This document shows positions 54,968 through 64,000 of a DNA stretch of 64,000 nucleotides, in pieces. How positions within the stretch are numbered: the first letter of the stretch is position 1; the number at the start of each line of letters is the position of its first letter. Origin of the DNA: Ruegeria sp. HKCCSA071 (GTDB lineage Bacteria; Pseudomonadota; Alphaproteobacteria; Rhodobacterales; Rhodobacteraceae). The position numbers and the translations under genes are program-made. The notes below the pieces were generated by a model. That model was given only the letters and a program-made list of their open reading frames with translations. It was not told where the DNA came from and ran no database searches. Where the stretch lies: assembly GCF_017872555.1 (NCBI RefSeq), contig NZ_JAEDOX010000001.1, forward strand, positions 868,001-932,000, in the 5' to 3' direction.

Positions 54968-55870
54968 ATGGTTGAACAACCCACGAAGCAGGACTGGAGC
55001 GGCGTTTTCACGCTGGGGCTTATTTGGGGCGGCACATTCATGGTCGTCGCGATGGCTTTGGAAGGCTATGGCCCGATTACCGTGGCGACATCGCGCACCA
55101 CATTGGGGGCGGTGACGTTGCTTGTCCTGATGCGGATCACCGGGCGCCGCATGCCGGTTTTGACACCCGCGCTGACTACATCAATCCTGCTGATTGGCGT
55201 GCTGTCGACTGCGGTGCCTTTCATGCTGCTCAGCTGGGGGCAGCAATATGTACCCTCGGCTTTTGCAGGGTTGTCCATGGCTGCAATTCCGCTGATGGTG
55301 TTGCCGCTGGCGCATTTCTTTTCAGATGAGCCGCTGAACCTGCGTCGGTTTCTGGGCGTGTGCCTTGGGTTTTCCGGCGCATTGGTCCTGATCGGACCCG
55401 GTCTGGCAAAGCTGGGTCAAGGAACCGAGCCGCTGGCGCAGCTGGCCTGTGTCTCGGCTGCCCTCTGTTATGCGTCGACATCGATCCTGACGCGGCGCTG
55501 CCCGCCGGTCGAGCCGCTGGCGCTGGCCGCGCTGACCCTGCTGGTCGGCGCTGTTCTGCTGGTGCCCATCATGCTGCTGATCGAAGGTGTTCCCACGTGG
55601 CAGGGCAACCGCCCATCGCTGGCCCTGATCGTGCTTGGCCTGATCCCCACAGCATTCGCCAACTTACTGCGGGTTTCGATCACCCGCAGCGCCGGATCGG
55701 TGTTTTTGACACTGGTGAATTATCAGGTGCCGATCTGGTCGATGGTGTTCGGGGCCTGGATCCTGTCGGAGGCCCTGCCCCTGCGGTTCTACGTCGCCCT
55801 GGCCCTGATCCTGACGGGCATGGCCATCAGCCAGTGGTTCAGCCTGCGCAAGGTTCTGTTCGGGCACTAG
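54968..55870 (+). CDS. EamA (DMT-family) transporter
   Basis: A 300-residue inner-membrane exporter with ten predicted helices in two EamA repeats ([20 protein letters not shown] at the start; [19 protein letters not shown] in the second). Members export amino acids or other metabolites. The substrate is unknown. The last four bases overlap the end of glmM on the other strand. Confidence 0.92.
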   Translation: MVEQPTKQDWSGVFTLGLIWGGTFMVVAMALEGYGPITVATSRTTLGAVTLLVLMRITGRRMPVLTPALTTSILLIGVLSTAVPFMLLSWGQQYVPSAFAGLSMAAIPLMVLPLAHFFSDEPLNLRRFLGVCLGFSGALVLIGPGLAKLGQGTEPLAQLACVSAALCYASTSILTRRCPPVEPLALAALTLLVGAVLLVPIMLLIEGVPTWQGNRPSLALIVLGLIPTAFANLLRVSITRSAGSVFLTLVNYQVPIWSMVFGAWILSEALPLRFYVALALILTGMAISQWFSLRKVLFGH

Positions 55871-57210
55871 CCTGTGGCGGCTTCGACCTCGGCCACGATG
55901 CTGTCGACGACCTGTACCAGCAGCGCGTCATCCTCGCATTCGGCCATAACACGGATCAGCGGTTCGGTGCCGGATTTGCGGATCAGCAACCGGCCCTGCC
56001 CGTTCAGCCGCGCCTCGGCATCGGCAATGGCGGCTTTAACGCTTTGAACTTCAAGCGGAGTTTGGCCGCTGGCATAGCGGACGTTCTTCAGCAGCTGCGG
56101 CACGGTTTCGAATTGCTTGGACAAGTCCGAGGCTTTGCGACCGGACAGAACCATCTCGGCCAGGAAATGCAGACCGGCCATCAGGCCATCGCCGGTGGTG
56201 GCATAATCGCTCATCACGATATGACCGGATTGTTCACCGCCCAGGTTGAAGCCACCTTCGCGCATACGTTCGACCACATAGCGGTCGCCGACGGCTGTGC
56301 GTTCCAGCCGCATACCGTGTGACGAGAGGTGCCGTTCGAGCCCCAGATTGGACATCACGGTGGCCACAAGGGCATTGCCTTTCAACTGCCCGGATTTTTT
56401 CCAGGCCGTCGCCAGCAACGCCATAAGCTGATCGCCATCGGCGACCTGACCGGTTTCGTCGACGATAACGACCCGATCCGCGTCGCCGTCCAGACAGACA
56501 CCAACGTCAGCGCCATGCGCCACGACGGTTTCGGCGGCCAGCTGCGGCTTGGTCGATCCGCAGTTGAGGTTGATGTTCTTCCCGTTGGGCGAAATCCCGA
56601 TCGGGATCACGTCTGCGCCCAGTTCCCAAAGAACCTCGGGCGCGGTGCGGTGGGCGGCGCCGTTGGCACAGTCGATCACCACCTTCAGTCCATCCAGACG
56701 CACATCGCGCGGCAGCGAGGATTTCACACGCTCGCCATATCTGAACCGGGCGTCATCAACACGACGCGCCCGTCCGATATTCTGGGCCTGAGCAGGCCGG
56801 ACACCTTCGTCGATCAGCTTTTCGATGTCGATCTCGGCCTGATCGGACAGTTTATAGCCGTCGGGGCCAAAGAACTTGATGCCGTTGTCCTCTGCCGGGT
56901 TGTGGCTGGCCGAGATCATGACACCCAGATCGGCCCGCATCGACCGGGTCATCAGACCCACCGCAGGCGTGGGGACCGGCCCCAGCAACAGCACATTCAT
57001 TCCCGTCGACGTCAAACCGGCGGTCAGCGCGTTTTCCAGCATATAGCCGGACAGGCGCGTGTCCTTGCCGATGACGACCCGGTGCACACCGGTCGCGTCA
57101 CGCCGGAAATAGCGCCCCACCGCAGCCCCGATGCGCAACGCCATTTCCGCCGTCATCGGATGCGTGTTGGCCGTGCCCCGCACCCCGTCGGTTCCGAACA
57201 GCTTGCGCAT
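55867..57210 (-). CDS. glmM: Phosphoglucosamine mutase
   Basis: GlmM converts glucosamine-6-phosphate to the 1-phosphate for peptidoglycan and lipopolysaccharide synthesis. 447 residues from the ATG at 57210 ([15 protein letters not shown]). The phosphoserine loop is [14 protein letters not shown] (near 100-113), the metal site is DGDADR (near 241-246), and the sugar loop is GGEQSGH (near 324-330). It is the third gene of the folB-folP-glmM unit, as in many roseobacters. Confidence 0.97.
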   Translation of the reverse strand: MRKLFGTDGVRGTANTHPMTAEMALRIGAAVGRYFRRDATGVHRVVIGKDTRLSGYMLENALTAGLTSTGMNVLLLGPVPTPAVGLMTRSMRADLGVMISASHNPAEDNGIKFFGPDGYKLSDQAEIDIEKLIDEGVRPAQAQNIGRARRVDDARFRYGERVKSSLPRDVRLDGLKVVIDCANGAAHRTAPEVLWELGADVIPIGISPNGKNINLNCGSTKPQLAAETVVAHGADVGVCLDGDADRVVIVDETGQVADGDQLMALLATAWKKSGQLKGNALVATVMSNLGLERHLSSHGMRLERTAVGDRYVVERMREGGFNLGGEQSGHIVMSDYATTGDGLMAGLHFLAEMVLSGRKASDLSKQFETVPQLLKNVRYASGQTPLEVQSVKAAIADAEARLNGQGRLLIRKSGTEPLIRVMAECEDDALLVQVVDSIVAEVEAATG

Positions 57211-57243
57211 TGGTGTCACTCCGTGATTTTCCGTGAGACCGGA

Positions 57244-58242
57244 TTACCGGACAGCAGCCCATAGGCGCAAGGCCTGAGCGGTCTCGGCGACGTCGTGAAC
57301 GCGAATGATCTGCACGCCCTGAGACAATCCGGCCAAAGCCACGGCAATTGAACCCGGCGCGCGGGCAGTCTTGTCAGGCTCCCGTCCAATCGTTCCGATA
57401 AAGCCCTTGCGGGACACACCCAGCAGGATCGGGCAGCCAAGCCCGTGAAACAGGCTGAGATTGCGCAGCAAGGTCAGGTTATGATCCTCGGTCTTGCCGA
57501 AACCGATGCCCGGATCGACCATGATCAGGTCGCGCCGAAGCCCCAGGTTCTCCAGCAGAGCGATCTGGGTTTCGAGGACGTCGTAAACATCCAGCAACAC
57601 GTTGTCGTAGCTGGGGTTTTCCTGCATCGTGGCCGGATCGCCCTGCATATGCATGACGCAAACTGGTGTGCCCTTGGCGGCGCAAAACGGCGCCAGTTCG
57701 GGATCGAAGGTGAACCCCGAGACGTCGTTGACCAACCCCGCGCCCGCCGCACACGCCGCTTTTGCGACGCTGGCTTTGCGGGTGTCGATTGAAATCAGGG
57801 CATCCGTTTGAGCGCGAATCGCCTCGATCACTGGGCGGGTGCGGGCAATTTCCTGATCTGCCGGAATGAAATCCGCACCCGGGCGCGTTGATTCCCCGCC
57901 GATATCCAGAATGGTGGCCCCATGCGCCACCATCCTTGCAGCGGCATCGCGGGCGGCCTCGACCGAGCTGTGAACACCCCCGTCCGAGAAACTGTCAGGC
58001 GTGGTGTTGAGAATGCCCATGATATGCGGCACCTGCATATCCAGCCCGGCGATGGGTGCGCGCGGGCCGGTCAATCGCGCCAGCGCCCCACCGGGAATAT
58101 CCGATGCCGCCATGATCTGCGGTGCGGTTTCGCGCCCAAGCGCTTCGACATGGGTAAACCACAGGGGCTGACCGGCCAGAGAGTACGCGCCAGCGGGCCG
58201 GGTCTGGCCGTGCTGAACCAGCGGTCTGAAATAGATGCTCAC
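57244..58242 (-). CDS. folP: Dihydropteroate synthase
   Basis: FolP joins p-aminobenzoate to the pterin for folate. The 332-residue protein starts with a GTG that overlaps the folB stop by four bases. ILNTTPDSFSDGG (near 76-88) and ILDIGGESTRPGAD (near 111-124) are the two signature motifs. The N-terminal 65-residue extension before the TIM barrel is long compared with E. coli FolP but typical of Rhodobacterales. Confidence 0.96.
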   Translation of the reverse strand: MSIYFRPLVQHGQTRPAGAYSLAGQPLWFTHVEALGRETAPQIMAASDIPGGALARLTGPRAPIAGLDMQVPHIMGILNTTPDSFSDGGVHSSVEAARDAAARMVAHGATILDIGGESTRPGADFIPADQEIARTRPVIEAIRAQTDALISIDTRKASVAKAACAAGAGLVNDVSGFTFDPELAPFCAAKGTPVCVMHMQGDPATMQENPSYDNVLLDVYDVLETQIALLENLGLRRDLIMVDPGIGFGKTEDHNLTLLRNLSLFHGLGCPILLGVSRKGFIGTIGREPDKTARAPGSIAVALAGLSQGVQIIRVHDVAETAQALRLWAAVR

Positions 58243-59159
58243 AATTGGGCCTGATCCACGGCCACAGCCCGCAAGGGGGTTTTGGGCGCTTTCGGCAATT
58301 CGCCGCCGATAACCATCATTTCACTGGCTTCAAAGGTCGCGGCAAACCATGCGGCCAAAGCCACGGCGTCGGAGGGCGCGGCGGACGGACCATCCACCGC
58401 GTCCAGAACGATCTTGGACGGGGCCCAGACGCAGATCTGGCCGTTCTTCATGGCCCAGTCCAGTTCCGTCCGGGTTGAAACCACCTTGCAGCGGTGATCG
58501 CGCGCGGCCAGAACCCACGCGTTTTGCTCGATCGCAAGCAGGTCAATCCGGCGCTGTGTCATTGCGTGGCCGGTTTGCGGCGCAGCCAGGTCTGACGCCC
58601 CCACACACAGGATCAGCGGGCGCTGGCGGTTCTGCAACTGGTCGATCCACCCGGTCAGATTGTCCGAGGCGATGGCGTCATTCGACAGGTAGACCAGACG
58701 GGGATGCGGGCGGTCTTCCTCGGTCACGTCGTGATGAACCGAGTCTTTCCCGCGCACGATCTCGACCCCCAGAGCGCCCGGACCACGATCCAGTTTTTCG
58801 ATGCGAACAAAGACCCTTACAGCCTGAGGTTCATGCAAGATACGTTCGGCCACACGTTCGGCAAGGGTTTCAAGCAGGTTCAGACGTTCGGCCGCGAGCT
58901 CATAGGCAATGGATTCCGTCACCCGGTCATAAGACAGGATGCGATCCACATCGTCGTCAATCGGGTCGGTCAGAGGCCGGACTTCGACCACGATATTGAA
59001 ACAGATCCGCTGGGTTGTTCCCCGCTCGGCCTGAAACGCACCGATTTCAACCTCGACAATATGGTCGCGCAGGGAAATGCGGTCCAGCGGCCCTCGGGGC
59101 GAGGTCGCCTCGGACCGTTCGGACGGGTGCGCAAATGCCAGTCGGATTTCAGAACTCAT
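58239..59159 (-). CDS. folB: Dihydroneopterin aldolase with long C-terminal domain
   Basis: 306 residues from the ATG at 59159. Residues 20-135 form the tunnelling-fold FolB domain (VEIGAFQAERGTTQRI, then DYDRVTE-like SYDRVTESIAYELAAERLNLLETLAERVAERIL). FolB is usually about 120 residues. The extra 170 residues have WVLAARD, CVWAPSKIVLDAVDG and a PSDAVALAAWFAATFEASEMMVIGG run, which resembles the late part of amino-acid-kinase-fold domains. Its function here is unknown. First gene of the folB-folP-glmM unit. Confidence 0.88.
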   Translation of the reverse strand: MSSEIRLAFAHPSERSEATSPRGPLDRISLRDHIVEVEIGAFQAERGTTQRICFNIVVEVRPLTDPIDDDVDRILSYDRVTESIAYELAAERLNLLETLAERVAERILHEPQAVRVFVRIEKLDRGPGALGVEIVRGKDSVHHDVTEEDRPHPRLVYLSNDAIASDNLTGWIDQLQNRQRPLILCVGASDLAAPQTGHAMTQRRIDLLAIEQNAWVLAARDHRCKVVSTRTELDWAMKNGQICVWAPSKIVLDAVDGPSAAPSDAVALAAWFAATFEASEMMVIGGELPKAPKTPLRAVAVDQAQL

Positions 59160-59259
59160 GGGTCCGGCCTTTTCGGCTTGTTGCAGGGCTTGCCCACTAT
59201 AGGCGTTGCAAGGGCCTATAACATTCAAACAAACGCCATTCCAACCGCCGAATGCGGCG

Positions 59260-60633
59260 TCATGTGACGCGAAACCAGCTCATCATACCCGAAGCGGCAT
59301 GGCCCAGCATATGGCAATGCAACAGCCAGTCCCCCGGATTATCCGCGACCAGCGCGATCTGGCGGGTTTGTCCCCGATCAACCAAAACAGTGTCGCGCCA
59401 CGGGCCAAGCGATCCGTCCGGCTGGATCAGTCGGAAGTGGTGGCCGTGCAAATGCATGGCATGTGGAAAGACTGTTTCATTGACGAACTCGATCCTGTGA
59501 AGGCCGCCGGTCCGCGCGTCCAGAAACGGGTCGGACGGGCGTTCCGCATAACCGTTCAGGGCCCAGAACCGGCCCAACTGCGCCAGTTCCTGGCCTGACA
59601 ATTCAGTGTCCCCGATCCGGGCGCTGTCCAGCCAGCGCATCGCCCCGCCTTGCAGGGACATCCGGTGCAATGGCGCGGATGAGATATCCTCGATGACCGG
59701 CAAAGGGTTGGGCGGCAACGCTGCCACGCCTTGTCGTGGCGCGGGTGCGAGAGGTTCGTCGATATCGAACCGAACGATGCCAAAGGCACCGTCGCGTTCA
59801 ACACTCACCAGACTTGCCGTATCACCCCCAGCCACGACATCCACAACAAGATCGATGCGTTGTGCAGGGGCGATTGGGAAAGCCCCCGACATTGGGATCG
59901 GCGTTTCCAGTGGCATACCGTCAAGGGCGACGATCCACCCTGACAACCCATCGAGATTCAGGTCAAAAATCCGCGCGTTGGAGGCGTTGATCAGGCGTAG
60001 CCGGAGACGGTCGTTCCGTCGCGCCTGAACGCGCGGGTCAAGGGATCCGTTGACAGTGATGATATTGCCCAGTCGGCCAGCGTGGCTGAGATCATGGCCA
60101 TTGTCGAAATCATCCGTGATCTGGGCGGTTTCAGGATCAAGCCTCCAGTCGTCCAGCATCAGCACCAGATCCTGATCCACATCGGGGGCAGCGGTTTCTT
60201 CGACGATCAGCGGCCCGTAAAGCCCGCGCGCAACCTGTTCCATCGACTGGTTATGCGCATGATACCAATAGGTCCCTGCGTCGGGAACGACGAAGGAGTA
60301 ATCAAAGCTTGCGCCCGTCTCGACCGCGTCCTGTGTCAGGCCGGGCACGCCGTCCATGGTGTTTTCAATGCGAATGCCGTGCCAATGGACCGACGTGGCT
60401 TGCGGAAGCTGGTTCATCAGGGTGCGCTGGATGCGGTCGCCCTGCCTGACACGCAGTTCAACGCCGGGGACAGACCCGTCATATGTCCAGACTTCCGTTT
60501 CAGGATAACTTGCAGGCGCGATCGGGTGTTTGGTTACACGCGCATTAAGCGGTGCAAAACCCGCGCTGGCCACACGCGGCATCAGCAATGCTGCTGCAGC
60601 CGTTTGCAAAAGGTGTCTGCGGTTCAAAATCAT
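59260..60633 (-). CDS. Tat-exported multicopper oxidase
   Basis: 457 residues from the ATG at 60633. The N-terminus NRRHLLQTAAAALLMPRVASA is a twin-arginine signal. Copper ligands are clear: HWHGIR (near 83) and YWYHAHNQS (near 120) in the first domain, HAMHLHGHHF (near 394) and HCHMLGHAASGMM (near 440-452) in the last, with the Cys-His pair and axial Met of a type 1 copper site. This is the CueO/laccase layout. A role in copper resistance or phenol oxidation is inferred. A run of Met-rich loops like that of E. coli CueO is not seen. Confidence 0.92.
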   Translation of the reverse strand: MILNRRHLLQTAAAALLMPRVASAGFAPLNARVTKHPIAPASYPETEVWTYDGSVPGVELRVRQGDRIQRTLMNQLPQATSVHWHGIRIENTMDGVPGLTQDAVETGASFDYSFVVPDAGTYWYHAHNQSMEQVARGLYGPLIVEETAAPDVDQDLVLMLDDWRLDPETAQITDDFDNGHDLSHAGRLGNIITVNGSLDPRVQARRNDRLRLRLINASNARIFDLNLDGLSGWIVALDGMPLETPIPMSGAFPIAPAQRIDLVVDVVAGGDTASLVSVERDGAFGIVRFDIDEPLAPAPRQGVAALPPNPLPVIEDISSAPLHRMSLQGGAMRWLDSARIGDTELSGQELAQLGRFWALNGYAERPSDPFLDARTGGLHRIEFVNETVFPHAMHLHGHHFRLIQPDGSLGPWRDTVLVDRGQTRQIALVADNPGDWLLHCHMLGHAASGMMSWFRVT

Positions 60634-60706
60634 TACGGGCCTCCTGGCCCGCAATATAGGGTGCAACCTGCCCCACGCCAGCAAGCTTCCAGCGCGGGTG
60701 CGTCAA

Positions 60707-61348
60707 TCAGTTGCTCGCTGTCCGGTAGTTGTGGCGGTAAAAAACATGCACGCCGATTTTCGCCGTCTGTTTATAGACCCGCGACCAGGATGGGCGAACC
60801 GACGTCGTGTGATAGTGCGTCGCCCCTTCGGTCAACTCATCCGCCACACCATCAATGGCTGCCCGCGCGACTTTTGCCACACGCTCATACGCCGTTTTCT
60901 CGTGGATGACCTCTTTGCGGCCATCGCAGGTGTATGTGAACTGGCACTGGTATTTCTTGCCGGTCCCCTGATGGATCACCCCGCACAGGGAATCCGGGAA
61001 ACGGCTGCTTTTGACCCGGTTCAGGATCACCTCGGCAACCGCGAACTGGCCGCGCACGCTTTCGCCGCGCGCCTCGAAGTACAGGGCTTCGGACAGGCAT
61101 TCCCAGTTTTCGCCGCCCGTGGCCTTTGGTTGCTGGTCAAGCCAGTCTTTGGAGAAGGACACTTCGACAGGTTCGGCCGCCTTGCGGGGCTGGAACAGCT
61201 TGAAATAGTCCCGAAAACTTTGCGCCGGCAGCTCGCTGCGGGCGACAAGTTCTTGCTTTGCAGTATCAGTCGCTTCCTTCTCGGCGAAGGACGCACTCGG
61301 CAGCACGGTTGCCGCCACTGCGGCAACAGCCAATATGTAACGTAGCAT
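60707..61348 (-). CDS. Exported SleB-type cell wall hydrolase
   Basis: 213 residues from the ATG at 61348, with GAGG upstream. The signal peptide is MLRYILAVAAVAATVLPSASFA, followed by a Hydrolase_2 (SleB/CwlJ) domain at about 95-205: CLSEALYFEARGESVRGQFAVAEVILNRV with the catalytic Glu, then QCQFTYTCDG. SleB proteins are lytic transglycosylases in spore formers. In alphaproteobacteria the domain serves general peptidoglycan turnover. Confidence 0.92.
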   Translation of the reverse strand: MLRYILAVAAVAATVLPSASFAEKEATDTAKQELVARSELPAQSFRDYFKLFQPRKAAEPVEVSFSKDWLDQQPKATGGENWECLSEALYFEARGESVRGQFAVAEVILNRVKSSRFPDSLCGVIHQGTGKKYQCQFTYTCDGRKEVIHEKTAYERVAKVARAAIDGVADELTEGATHYHTTSVRPSWSRVYKQTAKIGVHVFYRHNYRTASN

Positions 61349-61535
61349 CAGATAACCTCGCACAGGCACATCACGCGCCATACCCTCCCCCGGCGGGCGC
61401 GACGAGGCTGATACCCCAGACTGGCGCAAAGGTCCAGTATCTAGAAAAAAGCAAGTGGAAAATCGCCCGTGGCGAAAATATTTTTCGCCTACGAGTGACC
61501 GTATAACCCACTATTCCTTGGGGTTCGGCGCAGTG

Positions 61536-64000
61536 TCAACCCCCAAGTCTGGAGGAAATCGCCAGTTGAGCGGCAGCCAGCCGAGCGACCGGAACCCGGA
61601 ACGGTGAGCATGACACATAGTCGAACCCAAGATCGCGACAGATGGCGATTGATTCGGGGTTCCCGCCGTGTTCGCCACAGACCGAAAGGGTCACATCCGG
61701 CTTCGCGGCACGCCCGCGTTCTGCCCCGAGTTTCAGCAACTCGCCCACCCCGTCCGGATCAAGAACGTGGAACGGATCTTCGGTAAAGACCCCCTGTCGC
61801 ACGTAAGCGGACATGAAACGACCGGCATCGTCGCGGGACAGGCCGTAAGTCATCTGTGTCAAGTCGTTTGTACCAAAACTCATGAAGGCGGTCTGCGGCG
61901 CGATCTCTTCCGCGCGCAGACAGGCGCGTGGCGTTTCGACCATGACGCCCAGCCGGTATTCGAACTTCTGCCCCCGTTCCGATTCAACGGCGGCGGCAAC
62001 CGAGTCGATGCGGGATTTGACAAGTTCAACCTCGCGCTTGGCGGAAACCAGCGGGATCATCACTTCGGGTACCACCGGGGCACCGTTTTTTCGGGCCTCA
62101 AGCGTGGCTTCGAAAATCGCACGCGCCTGCATGTCGTAGATCTCGGGCACGGTGACACCCAGACGAACGCCGCGCAGGCCAAGCATGGGGTTGTATTCTG
62201 TCATCGCCTCGACCCGGCGTTCGACGTCGGACACGGGCAGGTCCAGCGCCTCGGCCAGTTCCCGTTGCCCGGTGCGCGTTGTCGGCAGGAATTCATGCAA
62301 GGGGGGATCGAACAGGCGGATGCAGACAGGCTGGCCTTCCATGATCCTGAACAGCTGAACAAAATCCTCGCGCTGCATCGGAAGCAGGCGTGCCAGCACT
62401 GCCGCCCTGCCCGCCGAGGTTTGCGCAAAGATCATTTCGCGCATCACGATCAGACGACCGGGATCAAAGAACATATGTTCGGTCCGGCAAAGACCGATCC
62501 CCTGAGCCTGAAAGTTCCGGGCCGTCTGCGCGTCAGCCGGTGTGTCAGCATTGGCGCGGATGTCAATGTCACGCTCGGCATCGGCCCAGCCCATCAGCGT
62601 CTGGAAACAGTCATCCAATGCGGCCTCGAGCATGGCGGGCTGGCCGGCCAGCACCTGCCCAGAGCTGCCATCAATGGTGACAATATCGCCGGTTTTGAAC
62701 ACGCGCCCATCCGGTGCAGTCAGCATCTTGTCTTTCGTCTGAAACCGCATTTCCGAGGCCCCGACGATACAGGGCAGGCCCAATCCGCGCCCGATCACGG
62801 CCGCGTGGCTGGTCATGCCGCCCTTTTCCGTCAGAACCGCTACAGCGGCGTGCATCCCGCGCACATCCTCGGGCGAGGTTTCCCGGCGCACCAGAACACA
62901 CGCCTCGCCCCGAGCGGCACTGGCCTGTGCTTCGGCCGAGGTGAACACGATCTTGCCGGTCGAGGCACCGGGGCTGGCACCAATGGCCGTGGTCAGCACA
63001 TCGCGGCGCGCATCGGGGTGGACCTGACGGTGCAGAAGTTCGTTCAGCGCGTGCGGGTCGACACGCATCACCGCCTCTTGCGGCGGTATGATACCGTCTT
63101 CGGCAAGACGTACGGCAATGCGCATGGCCGCGCGGGCCGATCTCTGCACCCGGACGCCATCCAGAATATGCACAGTGCCATCCTGAATGACGAATTCGAC
63201 CTGCATCTCTTCGCGCAGTTTCTGGCGCATCAGGGCGGCATGCGCTTTGACATCGGCAAAAGCTTTGGGCGCGACCTCTTCCAGCGAGGGGCCGCGCGGG
63301 TCTTTTTCCAGAAACAGGGCTGCCACATCTTTGCCCAGCGCATCGCGCCCCTGGCTCTGACTTAGGTAGCGACCGGTGATCTGTGGCATTCCGGTTGTGG
63401 AATCAACCAGTTGCAGAACACCCGATCCGCATTCCCCTTTGCCGACGCCGGGGATCATCTCTTGGATGACCAACCCAAGCCCGGCATCAGCGGGTGCCCC
63501 CTTGGCCTGCCGCAGCAAGCGCGCGGACGTCCCGTCCCATGCACGTGCCATCGAGCGCAGAACACCGATCAACTGTTCGCCCCTGTCCTGCGGAAAGACC
63601 TCGTCGGTTTCGTCCTCGTAGGCGCGCAGCGAATGGCGCAGCCCTTCGCGGCCGTCGGCGTCAATGTCATCAAACACATCCGCATCCAGCCGCGCCACGT
63701 GGATCGCATAGCTTTGAACGAACCTCAGATACAGGGCTGCGGCGGCCTCGGCCCCCATGGTGTCGGACAGGTCGACATAACGGGCATCGTTCATTCCGAT
63801 ATTGAGAACCGCGCCGGGACCGCCCCAATCGGGATCTTCGGAACTGGGCCGGACGCATAGCAACGAGGTCGGATCGAACTGTTCGAGGATCGCCGCAATA
63901 TCCGGGGTTGTCCCTTCGGCGATCTGGTGAACGGCATCAAATGACAGCGCAACGGTTCGGGGCACGGGCAGGTTCAGCCGGACCAGACGTTGCAGACATT
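61536..64000 (-). CDS. ppdK: Pyruvate, phosphate dikinase-like PEP-utilising enzyme (5' end outside window)
   Basis: The frame is open from 64000, so a few N-terminal residues are missing; a GTG at 63965 is in frame but not a likely start. The ATP-grasp domain (RPSSEDPDWGG near the start) is followed by the phosphohistidine swivel domain GGMTSHAAVIGRGLGLPC (His near residue 390) and the PEP/pyruvate TIM barrel with FGTNDLTQMTYGLSRDD and CGEHGGNPESI. About 820 residues are visible, slightly short of the usual 880. Conversion between pyruvate and PEP is expected. Some roseobacter members may be PEP synthase-like instead. Confidence 0.87.
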   Translation of the reverse strand, partial: CLQRLVRLNLPVPRTVALSFDAVHQIAEGTTPDIAAILEQFDPTSLLCVRPSSEDPDWGGPGAVLNIGMNDARYVDLSDTMGAEAAAALYLRFVQSYAIHVARLDADVFDDIDADGREGLRHSLRAYEDETDEVFPQDRGEQLIGVLRSMARAWDGTSARLLRQAKGAPADAGLGLVIQEMIPGVGKGECGSGVLQLVDSTTGMPQITGRYLSQSQGRDALGKDVAALFLEKDPRGPSLEEVAPKAFADVKAHAALMRQKLREEMQVEFVIQDGTVHILDGVRVQRSARAAMRIAVRLAEDGIIPPQEAVMRVDPHALNELLHRQVHPDARRDVLTTAIGASPGASTGKIVFTSAEAQASAARGEACVLVRRETSPEDVRGMHAAVAVLTEKGGMTSHAAVIGRGLGLPCIVGASEMRFQTKDKMLTAPDGRVFKTGDIVTIDGSSGQVLAGQPAMLEAALDDCFQTLMGWADAERDIDIRANADTPADAQTARNFQAQGIGLCRTEHMFFDPGRLIVMREMIFAQTSAGRAAVLARLLPMQREDFVQLFRIMEGQPVCIRLFDPPLHEFLPTTRTGQRELAEALDLPVSDVERRVEAMTEYNPMLGLRGVRLGVTVPEIYDMQARAIFEATLEARKNGAPVVPEVMIPLVSAKREVELVKSRIDSVAAAVESERGQKFEYRLGVMVETPRACLRAEEIAPQTAFMSFGTNDLTQMTYGLSRDDAGRFMSAYVRQGVFTEDPFHVLDPDGVGELLKLGAERGRAAKPDVTLSVCGEHGGNPESIAICRDLGFDYVSCSPFRVPVARLAAAQLAISSRLGG

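Overview
The window is GC-rich, gene-dense chromosomal DNA that looks like a marine member of the Roseobacter group (Rhodobacterales, Alphaproteobacteria). The signs are the gene set and style: RutR next to the preT/preA pyrimidine-degradation genes, rpoH and carD regulators, a CtrA-type TTAA-N7-TTAA box, an FNR-type box before the aa3 oxidase subunit I gene, and long two-strand coding with few gaps. I name no species. I see no prophage, insertion sequence, CRISPR array or rRNA operon.

Layout. 1-4.1 kb: the end of a pyrimidine catabolism locus, with a cut-off RutR regulator, preT and preA, a methyltransferase gene between preT and preA, and two RutR-like operator sequences before preT. 4.2-8.8 kb: a bicupin protein, a glycosyltransferase-like protein, metY, a GNAT acetyltransferase and a periplasmic SIMPL protein. 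8.9-16.4 kb: an orphan GspL/PilM-PilP-like fusion, hppD with a divergent AsnC-type regulator, a Kef-type antiporter, and divergent cobT/cobS. 16.4-30.3 kb: housekeeping genes (K+ channel with a zinc ribbon, carD, fdxA, an S4 protein with a Suv3-like helicase, an SCP2 protein, pepF, rpoH, a large-subunit pseudouridine synthase).

30.3-36.3 kb: four co-directional cell-surface or glycan genes ending next to tRNA-Leu(GAG). This is the most unusual part of the window. It holds a glycosyltransferase fused to a TupA-like ATP-grasp ligase and a GT2 enzyme fused to a decayed copy of the methyltransferase encoded next door. The separate methyltransferase and a second GT2 sit between these two fusions, as if the same two modules exist both fused and free.

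36.4-48.7 kb: a DsbA-like oxidoreductase, lipB, a HIT protein, a methyltransferase with an atypical flank, ctaD with an FNR-type box, carA, and an MshEN (c-di-GMP type)-GT2 membrane synthase preceded by a full CtrA box. 48.7-64 kb: a flavin hydroxylase, a class V aminotransferase with a divergent GntR/UTRA regulator, a tandem Lrp pair divergent from ilvC, an ArsR gene with a frameshifted SRPBCC partner, the folB-folP-glmM operon with an extended FolB, a Tat-exported multicopper oxidase, a SleB-type cell wall hydrolase, and most of a pyruvate phosphate dikinase that runs off the right edge.

Start codons were chosen from ribosome-binding sites and family N-termini. All functional names come from motif recognition by eye, with no database search.
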